A stretch of 64,000 bases of DNA. Source: Chitinophagaceae bacterium. GTDB taxonomy: Bacteria; Bacteroidota; Bacteroidia; Chitinophagales; Chitinophagaceae. The notes beneath the pieces are model-generated. The model was not told the origin of the DNA. It worked only from the letters and a program-made list of their open reading frames with translations, and ran no database searches. Shown here one piece after another: positions 57,735 through 64,000 of this stretch (position 1 is the first letter of the stretch; every line of letters starts with the position of its first letter). Location of the stretch: positions 682,001-746,000 of the forward strand of contig JAHBTK010000003.1 in assembly GCA_019638625.1 (NCBI GenBank). The letters run 5' to 3'. The translations under genes and the position numbers were made by a program.

Positions 57735-59048
57735 TTACAGGCTCTCCAGCAGTTCCACCACTTTTTCGCTTTTCAGGATAAAATAACCGAGCCTGTCGTT
57801 GCTGATGCCATCCTTAAGCTGGTAGCTGAATTCAAGCTTATCGTTGCTGATACTGGTTTCAAAATATTTGAAAGAAATATTGGGGTTGTCTTTTATCTCT
57901 TCGCCAATTTCATACAGGTGGGTGGAAAGCACAAAAAGCGATCCGCGGATCTTTATCAACCCGTTGATCACGGCCAGGGAACAACGCATGGCATCCTGCA
58001 CATTGGTGCCTTTAAACAATTCGTCGATCAGCACCAGCCATTTATGCCCGTCATTGATCGTTAAAATGGTTTTTTTAACACGCTGTACCTCGTTGAAAAA
58101 ATAACTTTCGCCTTTTACGATATTGTCCGCGACATTGATATTGGTCAGTATCCCGTCAAACATTGTCAACTGCATTTTTTCTGCGGGCACACCCATGCCC
58201 AGGTGCGCCAGGTAAACCGCCACTCCCAGGGATTTGATAAAAGTGCTTTTCCCGGCCATATTGGCGCCCGTAAGGAAAATAAAATTGGAACTGGGTGACA
58301 AATGGATATCGTAGGAAACCGGGTGCGGCAGCAGGATATGATGTATTTTTTCCGCCTTTATATAAGGCTCCTTTGATTCGATAAATTCCGGAAAATGCAG
58401 GTTATATTTTTTAACGGCCATTGCCATGGAATACCAGGCGTCTACCTGGTAAAAAATATCTGCCAGTTCGGTAAACCTGCTTTTGAAATTATACCGGAAA
58501 TAATTGCTGTAAAACAAAACCTCCCTGATAGAGAAGTCTTCCTTTTTATTCAACAGGGATACCAGTTGCGGCGCTTTCAATATCGATTCAATCCTCCCTG
58601 CAAATAACAACAGGCGCGGAGGGGCCTCCGCCGCAGCCCGTATCAGCAACGCCAGAGCAGAGATCCCTCTTATAAACTCCTGGAAATGTTTTACGGAATA
58701 ACGGATCAATCCGTAGTCGGGGCTGTGAAGCCATTTATAGAACCATGCGTTTACCAGGTTCGGGTTAGAGGGTATGGTGTCAATGGTGGCATCGTAAAAC
58801 CTTTCCATCACCATCATCGTACCGTTGCTGATCTTCAGGGTCCACCCGTCCACATCAGCAAGGATGATCTGCAGGATCTTTTGCGTATCCCGTATCCTCC
58901 CGATATCTTCCGCGGGTTGCGTCATCAGCCACCGGAGCAGTTCCCTGCCCCCGATCGTGCGTGTAAAGTCTATTTTATGGAATACCGAAAATTCTTCTTC
59001 GCCGCCGAAGATCGAAAGATCGTTATATGTGGTCTTATCTATCTGCAT
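57735..59048 (-). CDS. Short MutS-family ATPase
   Basis: 437 residues, corresponding to the lever/clamp and ATPase domains of MutS only. There is no mismatch-binding Phe-x-Glu motif. N-terminus TYNDLSIFGGEEEFSVFHKI; Walker A FLTGANMAGKSTFIKS (about 268-283); KGESYFFNEVQRVKKTI; Walker B VLIDELFKGTNVQDA and STHLYEIGEE as switch. It resembles the stand-alone MutS-like ATPases found in Bacteroidota and is distinct from the full MutS at 8301. Role unknown: possibly branched DNA or recombination intermediates. It follows pyrC by 22 bp on the same strand. Confidence 0.93.
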   Translation of the reverse strand: MQIDKTTYNDLSIFGGEEEFSVFHKIDFTRTIGGRELLRWLMTQPAEDIGRIRDTQKILQIILADVDGWTLKISNGTMMVMERFYDATIDTIPSNPNLVNAWFYKWLHSPDYGLIRYSVKHFQEFIRGISALALLIRAAAEAPPRLLLFAGRIESILKAPQLVSLLNKKEDFSIREVLFYSNYFRYNFKSRFTELADIFYQVDAWYSMAMAVKKYNLHFPEFIESKEPYIKAEKIHHILLPHPVSYDIHLSPSSNFIFLTGANMAGKSTFIKSLGVAVYLAHLGMGVPAEKMQLTMFDGILTNINVADNIVKGESYFFNEVQRVKKTILTINDGHKWLVLIDELFKGTNVQDAMRCSLAVINGLIKIRGSLFVLSTHLYEIGEEIKDNPNISFKYFETSISNDKLEFSYQLKDGISNDRLGYFILKSEKVVELLESL

Positions 59049-59070
59049 ATATTAAAACAGGCTACAGATG

Positions 59071-60462
59071 CTATCTGTCGAAACGGAGGCGCAACCCTTT
59101 ATTAGATTCTTCCCACACTTGTTTTCCATAACGATCAAATACCAGGTTTCCGCTTACAAATGTATGGGTGATCGCTGCGGGAAATCGCATTCCCTCCAGC
59201 GGACTCCAGCCGCATTTGTAAAGGATGTTGCCGGGCGTAACCGTGGTCGTTTGGTCCATATCCACAATCACCAGGTCCGCCCAGTAGCCTTCCCGTATAT
59301 AACCCCTTTCGGCGATATTAAAACAATCGGCGACCGAATGGCTCATCTTCTGTACGATTTTCTCCAGGCTGATCTTCCCCTGCTGCCGGTAATACAGCAT
59401 CAGCAACAACGGATGTTGCACCAGGGGCAGTCCCGCATGCGCCTGTTCATAGGCAATCCCTTCCTGTGGTTTCAATACACCCGTGTCATCTCTTTCAAAA
59501 CCCTTTTCCTTCAGCGTATGGGGTGCATGGTCAGTGGCGATTACGTCTATCCGGTCATCCAGCAGCGCCTCCCATAAGCCATCACGGTTGTGCCCCGCTT
59601 TAACGGCCGGGTTACACTTGATCTGGTAGCCAAGTTTTTCATAGTCATCTGCGGTAAAGTGGAGATGGTGCACGCAAACTTCGCAGGTGATCCTTTTTTC
59701 CGGCAGGGGCAACAGGTTGGAGAACAACTGCAGCTCTTTCGCGGTGGAAATGTGCAGGATATGAAGCCGGCTATTGTGTTTTTTCGCAAGCTGAACCGCA
59801 GCAAAAGAAGACTCAAAGCAGGCTTCTTCATCGCGGATCACCGGGTGGTCGGCGGCAGTCAGGGTTTTGCCTGTTGCCTTCAGCGATTCGTAATTTGCCT
59901 TTATGATTCGTTCGTCTTCGCAATGGGTGGCGATCAGCACTTCGCTTTCGCCAAAAATTTTATCGAGGGTGAGGTAGTTATCCACCAGCATATTACCGGT
60001 GCTGGAACCCATAAATATTTTTACTCCGCAAACAGCGTTTTTCTTATCATTTATTTTAAGGACCTCCGTGGCATTGTCGTTGGACACCCCCATAAAAAAC
60101 GAATAATTGGCAAGCGAAGTAGCCGCGGCTATCCTGTATTTTTCCTCAAGCAGGTCAACGGTAAGCGTATTGGGAACTGTATTGGGCATTTCCATGTAAG
60201 AAGTTACCCCACCTGCTACGGCTGCTCTGGATTCGGTATAGATGGAGGCTTTGTGTGTTAATCCCGGTTCCCTGAAATGCACCTGGTCGTCAATTGCCCC
60301 GGGTAATAGAAACCTGCCTTCCCCGTCTATCTCGCTCACTTTAAAAGCCGGTTGAATATTGGACGCAATTTTTGCGATACGGCCATTTTCAATCAGCACG
60401 TCGGCAGTAAATATTCTTAGTTCATTAACTATATTAATATTTTTAATGAGATATTTTTGCAT
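59071..60462 (-). CDS. pyrC: Dihydroorotase
   Basis: 463 residues. Class I/II-type amidohydrolase: metal-binding VHFREPGL (H-x-F-R near residue 61), GVTSYMEMPNTVPNT, GVKIFMGSSTGNMLV with the metal-bridging region, ATHCEDE, LHILHISTAKELQLFS, and ATDHAPHTLKEK with the catalytic Asp. It closes carbamoyl aspartate to dihydroorotate in pyrimidine synthesis. Bacteroidota dihydroorotases often lack a bridging carboxylated lysine; the KIFMGSS motif is in the expected place. First gene of the pair with the MutS-like ATPase. Confidence 0.94.
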   Translation of the reverse strand: MQKYLIKNINIVNELRIFTADVLIENGRIAKIASNIQPAFKVSEIDGEGRFLLPGAIDDQVHFREPGLTHKASIYTESRAAVAGGVTSYMEMPNTVPNTLTVDLLEEKYRIAAATSLANYSFFMGVSNDNATEVLKINDKKNAVCGVKIFMGSSTGNMLVDNYLTLDKIFGESEVLIATHCEDERIIKANYESLKATGKTLTAADHPVIRDEEACFESSFAAVQLAKKHNSRLHILHISTAKELQLFSNLLPLPEKRITCEVCVHHLHFTADDYEKLGYQIKCNPAVKAGHNRDGLWEALLDDRIDVIATDHAPHTLKEKGFERDDTGVLKPQEGIAYEQAHAGLPLVQHPLLLMLYYRQQGKISLEKIVQKMSHSVADCFNIAERGYIREGYWADLVIVDMDQTTTVTPGNILYKCGWSPLEGMRFPAAITHTFVSGNLVFDRYGKQVWEESNKGLRLRFDR

Positions 60463-60582
60463 GGTTTATAGAAAGAATTGTAATTGAATGCAATTTAATT
60501 GAATACCTTTACTTTGCAGTCAATACCCATGCAAAATACTTCCGGAATAATATCTAGATATTACTTTAACTACCGCTATAAA

Positions 60583-62796
60583 ATGAAGAAACTGATTGCA
60601 TTGTTTCCTTTGGCTATTCTCCATTTTTTTTCTGGATACACACAAACTAAACTGACGCTGGACCTGGAGAAGATATGGAGCGGCCATTTTGACGAGCGCA
60701 AATATGTAGTGCAGTTGATGAACCAGTCTCCGCGTTTTGCCTGGATACAAACAGATACGGGCACCGGACCACAGGTCATTCTATCGCTGGACTTTAATAC
60801 CACCCGGATCGTAGATACTCTTTTCTCCAATCAGATAAAACGGGAAACGGACTCCGTTCCCACAACATTTACCTATTTTCAGGACTTCAGGTTTTCCCCG
60901 GATGACAATAAGATCCTCATCCAGACACAGATTGAACCTTTCTTTTCCATCTCACAGAAATCATTTAACTACATCTGGGACATTGACAAAAAAAACCTGC
61001 TGGTGGTTTCTGCCAACGGAAAACAAATGCACCCTTCCTTTTCCCCGGATAGTAAATACCTGAGTTACGTGCTGGATGGCAACCTGTACCTGATGGATAT
61101 AGAAAGGAACAAGACAACTCCTGTGACCGTGGACGGGGTAACGGACCAGTTTTTATATGGAATGGCTGACGCATTGTATGAAAACGGGTTCGGAATTTCC
61201 AAAGCCTATGAATGGAGCCCCGACGGCAGGTACATCGCGATGCTGCGCTTCAACGAAAATACCGTAAAGCAGTATCCCATTTCTATTTACGAACGGCCTT
61301 ATGCAGACATAAAAAGCCAGCGTTATCCCCTGGCGGGAGAAATGGTGCCGGATGTTAAGGTGTACATCTATGATGTTGCCAACAACCTTTTCATCGCAGT
61401 GGATGCCGGCGTTAATCCCGATCAGTATATAACCGGTATCCGGTGGTCGCCGGACAACAAATCGTTACTGGTACAGCGACTGACCCGGAACCAGAAAAAA
61501 CTGGATGTTTTAAAAGCTGATGCTGAAACCGGCAAAACCACGATCCTCTTTTCAGAAGAATCGCCGGACAACTATGTGAGAATATACCCTGAAAATATAC
61601 AGTTCGCGGATAGCGGTAAAAGTTTTTTCTGGTTCAGCGAAAAGGACGGTTATACTCATCTGTATAAAGTGGGTTTCGACTCAGGAACTTTCAATCCGGT
61701 TACCACCGGCAAATGGGAAGTATTTGCTATTGAGGGAATAGATGATGACAATAAAATAGTTTATTACACTGCCAATGAAGTGAATTCCAGGCAAAAGCAG
61801 TTATATAGAATTGGATTCGATGGTAGAAACAGGGTCCGGATAACCAAGGGGAGCGGTTATCACAACGTCTGGCTGAGCAACGACAAACGATATTTTTTCG
61901 ACGAATACTCTTCCATCAATACGCCATCGACATTCCAGGTAACTTCTATTGACGGAAACGAAACCAAAAAGCTCATTGAAAATAAGGAGTTGAAAGAACG
62001 GTTGAAAGATTACAGGATTCCTAAAGTAGAGCTTTTCACCATGCGGGCCAACGATACGGTCTCGCTGAACGGATGGATCATACGTCCCACACAAAATATC
62101 AGGACCCGTCCGCCACTGCTCCTATATGTATATGGAGGATCAGGCCGGCAGGAAGCGCTGGACAAATGGAATGACAAATTTATCCTTACAATGGGCTGGT
62201 TTGCCAGCCAGGGTTATGCCGTAGCCTGCATAGACCCCCGTGGTACACCGGGCAAAGGGCAGGACTTCCGTAAAAGCACCTATAAGTCACCGGGAGATAT
62301 AGAAATGGCCGATCTGCTGATCGCAAAACAATATCTTGCCCGGAATTACAGGATCGATTCTTCCAATATAGCCGTGATGGGGTGGAGCTATGGCGGATAC
62401 CTTGCTTCGCTTGCCCAAACAAAATATGCTGGACAGTTTAAAGCCGCGGTGGCTATTGCACCGGTCACCAACTGGCGTTTCTATGAAAATATATACGCGG
62501 AACGGCTCTTATCCCTACCCAGTGAAAACGCGGAGGGGTACAAAAATGCATCACCGGTCACTTTTTCAAACAATTATAAAGGAGGGTTGTTCCTGGTGCA
62601 TGGCACCGCAGATGATAACGTGCACCTGCACAACAGTATGGAGCTGAGCAAGCAGCTTACGGCCAATATGAAAACAGATTTCGAACAACATTTTTATCCT
62701 GATAAAACCCATAACCTGAGCGATGGCACTCCCAATATTCTAAGGATCAGCTTATATACGCGGATCCTCGACTTCCTGAAGAGGAATCTAAAGTAG
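60583..62796 (+). CDS. S9 family peptidase (dipeptidyl peptidase IV-like)
   Basis: 737 residues from ATG 60583, chosen because it opens a signal peptide (MKKLIALFPLAILHFFSGYT); the frame also starts at 60499. The N-terminal beta-propeller (DPP IV_N type) carries an EN-type pair in ADALYENGFGISKAYEWSPD, the Glu site that binds the substrate amino end. The C-terminal alpha/beta hydrolase has the nucleophile motif MGWSYGGYLASLA (Ser about 603), Asp in HGTADDNVH (about 676) and His in DKTHNL (about 709). Secreted exopeptidase that removes N-terminal dipeptides, often after Pro. Family firm; exact specificity not. Confidence 0.93.
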   Translation: MKKLIALFPLAILHFFSGYTQTKLTLDLEKIWSGHFDERKYVVQLMNQSPRFAWIQTDTGTGPQVILSLDFNTTRIVDTLFSNQIKRETDSVPTTFTYFQDFRFSPDDNKILIQTQIEPFFSISQKSFNYIWDIDKKNLLVVSANGKQMHPSFSPDSKYLSYVLDGNLYLMDIERNKTTPVTVDGVTDQFLYGMADALYENGFGISKAYEWSPDGRYIAMLRFNENTVKQYPISIYERPYADIKSQRYPLAGEMVPDVKVYIYDVANNLFIAVDAGVNPDQYITGIRWSPDNKSLLVQRLTRNQKKLDVLKADAETGKTTILFSEESPDNYVRIYPENIQFADSGKSFFWFSEKDGYTHLYKVGFDSGTFNPVTTGKWEVFAIEGIDDDNKIVYYTANEVNSRQKQLYRIGFDGRNRVRITKGSGYHNVWLSNDKRYFFDEYSSINTPSTFQVTSIDGNETKKLIENKELKERLKDYRIPKVELFTMRANDTVSLNGWIIRPTQNIRTRPPLLLYVYGGSGRQEALDKWNDKFILTMGWFASQGYAVACIDPRGTPGKGQDFRKSTYKSPGDIEMADLLIAKQYLARNYRIDSSNIAVMGWSYGGYLASLAQTKYAGQFKAAVAIAPVTNWRFYENIYAERLLSLPSENAEGYKNASPVTFSNNYKGGLFLVHGTADDNVHLHNSMELSKQLTANMKTDFEQHFYPDKTHNLSDGTPNILRISLYTRILDFLKRNLK

Positions 62797-62832
62797 GTAA
62801 GGTTTTTTATTATTTAACCAACACCATTTTAT

Positions 62833-63606
62833 ATGATGCAGGAACTTCAAGGAGGATATATAAAGACGGAGTATCACAAAGGTATTGCTGTCATTGAGTT
62901 TTTTCATCCCTCAGCAAACTCTCTTCCCGCAGCGCTCCTGGCGGCACTGACGCAGGAGATCCATAGTGCCGCGATGGAGGCCGATGTTAAAGTTGTTGTT
63001 ATTAAATCTTCGGGAGACGGCGCATTTTGTTCCGGGGCTTCTTTTGATGAGCTTTTGAACATACTTTCAGAAAAGGAAGGAAAGGAATTTTTCAGCGGAT
63101 TTGCCAACCTGATCAACGCGATGCGAAAGTGTCCTAAAATGATCATCGTGAGGGTACAGGGAAAGGCCGTAGGCGGCGGGCTTGGTATTATAGCCGCGGC
63201 CGATTATGCCATAGCCTGCGAAGGTTGTGATGTAAAGCTGAGTGAATTAACCATCGGGATCGGCCCCTTTGTGGTAGGCCCGGCCATAGAAAGAAAAATC
63301 GGTATTTCAGCCTTCAGCCAACTGGCAATAGACGCGGCCCTCTGGCGTCCTGCAGATTGGGCCAGGCGGAAAGGACTATATGCGGAACTGCATCCCGATG
63401 TTACCGGTATGGATGAATCTGTTGACCGCCTGGCAAACAGCCTTGCCCAGGCGAACCCCGAAGCGGTATCCGAAATGAAAAAGATATTCTGGAAAGGAAC
63501 CGAGCACTGGGATGGGCTACTGGCGGAAAGGGCGGCCATCAGCGGACGCCTTGCTGTTAGTTCTTTTACCAAAAACTCTTTACGAAAGTTCCGGGATAAA
63601 AAATAA
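62833..63606 (+). CDS. Enoyl-CoA hydratase/isomerase-like protein
   Basis: 257 residues with the crotonase fold: GIAVIEFFHPSANSLPAALL, GAFCSGASFDELLNI (oxyanion strand; the Ala-Phe/Ser-Gly loop), VRVQGKAVGGGLGIIAAADY (second oxyanion Gly), ELTIGIGPFVVGPAIER. The Glu pair of true hydratases is not evident (E in SELTIGIG is one), so it could be an isomerase or a hydratase with a different acid. It is 36 bp after the peptidase on the same strand and may be read through from it. Substrate unknown. Confidence 0.88.
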   Translation: MMQELQGGYIKTEYHKGIAVIEFFHPSANSLPAALLAALTQEIHSAAMEADVKVVVIKSSGDGAFCSGASFDELLNILSEKEGKEFFSGFANLINAMRKCPKMIIVRVQGKAVGGGLGIIAAADYAIACEGCDVKLSELTIGIGPFVVGPAIERKIGISAFSQLAIDAALWRPADWARRKGLYAELHPDVTGMDESVDRLANSLAQANPEAVSEMKKIFWKGTEHWDGLLAERAAISGRLAVSSFTKNSLRKFRDKK

Positions 63607-63657
63607 CCGGGTGATAATACCTGTTGATTTTGGCTTCCGGAAAGAGGAATTTACCTG

Positions 63658-63665
63658 TATCTTTG
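63658..63665 (+). promoter_or_regulatory. mfd -7 box
   Basis: TATCTTTG matches TAnnTTTG 44 bp upstream of the mfd ATG. A TTTG is present at 63629-63632, but the 25-bp spacer is longer than usual. Confidence 0.5.
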
Positions 63666-63709
63666 CAGCCCGATAGCGGTATATTAAAATACCGGGATGT
63701 ATTTCGAAG

Positions 63710-64000
63710 ATGAACCTGAATGTGTTGCTGGAAGAGTATGCTAATGACCCCCGCATTTTTCAGATAGCGGACAGGCTTGTATTGTCAAAACCGCAGCGTC
63801 TTTACCTCAAAAACCTCCACGGAAGCAGCTCCCAGTTCGTATTTACCGGCGTTTTCAGGCACGACCTTGCCTCTCAGATAAATCACCTGGTGATTATGAA
63901 CGATGCCGAAGAGGCTGCCTATTTTCACAACTCCCTGGAAAATATAACAAGCGCGCTGAATGTTTTCTACTTTCCGGCTTCTTTTAAAACCAGGAAGAAC
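63710..64000 (+). CDS. mfd: Transcription-repair coupling factor (start; runs off window)
   Basis: 97 residues are visible from ATG 63710: MNLNVLLEEYANDPRIFQIA, KPQRLYLKNLHGSSSQFVFT, NHLVIMNDAEEAAYFHNSLE and FYFPASFKTRKN. These match the UvrB-homology N-terminal module (domain 1a/2) of Bacteroidota Mfd, notably the SS-x-x-x-F loop and the NDAEEAAYF strand-helix. Mfd removes stalled RNA polymerase and recruits UvrA. The helicase and RNA-polymerase-binding domains lie beyond the window. Confidence 0.85.
   Translation, partial: MNLNVLLEEYANDPRIFQIADRLVLSKPQRLYLKNLHGSSSQFVFTGVFRHDLASQINHLVIMNDAEEAAYFHNSLENITSALNVFYFPASFKTRKN

Overview
The window looks like chromosomal DNA from a Bacteroidota member, most likely family Chitinophagaceae. 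The signs are TAnnTTTG-type -7 promoter boxes, few Shine-Dalgarno sites, a type IX secretion (T9SS) C-terminal sorting domain, carboxypeptidase-regulatory-like TonB-dependent receptors, a PadR-PspC pair, Rhs proteins with a DUF6443-like N-terminus, and core genes (gyrB, mutS, icmF, xerD, trhO, pyrC, mfd) of Bacteroidota type. Family placement is inference. No rRNA, tRNA or CRISPR array was seen.

Layout. 1-8150: PspC membrane protein (runs off the left edge) with its PadR regulator, an AraC regulator with a cysteine cluster, gyrB, two small ORFs and a ThuA lipoprotein. 8300-10900: mutS. 11100-18600: an accessory locus. A tight minus-strand operon (SF1 helicase, DUF3696-like ATPase, possible PIN-like protein, unknown protein) is divergent from a KilA-N protein and a WYL-domain regulator. 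It is flanked by palindromic repeats, its middle is visibly AT-rich, and it is the best candidate for an undescribed defence system. 18900-23100: acetyltransferase, eroded membrane protein, lipoprotein, T9SS-sorted mini-protein, and a methyltransferase next to a Crp-type regulator. 23470-32131: HEAT-repeat/cytochrome c lipoprotein, the fused mutase IcmF and a polysaccharide flippase.

32235-47793: a 15.6-kb island bracketed by 145-bp direct repeats (143/145 identical) made of the 3' ends of the flippase gene and of the gene on the far side. It carries an intact Rhs operon (coiled-coil outer-membrane protein, large secreted partner, 1504-aa Rhs protein, small membrane protein as likely immunity protein). 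Downstream is a graveyard of Rhs core fragments, an orphan toxin tail, two immunity-like genes, a truncated REP-associated transposase, a decapitated XRE regulator and three 123-185 bp inverted-repeat elements sitting at Rhs-core/cassette junctions. A complete group II intron lies at the right edge.

47915-64000: a secreted helical-repeat protein sharing a promoter palindrome with the PadR-PspC operon 46 kb away, then xerD, trhO, a small conserved-looking ORF, a TonB receptor pair (one siderophore type), a CBS protein, a short MutS-family ATPase with pyrC, a DPP4-like peptidase, an enoyl-CoA hydratase-like protein and the start of mfd.

All calls come from reading motifs. No database search was run, so family names rest on recognised motifs and novelty claims are provisional.
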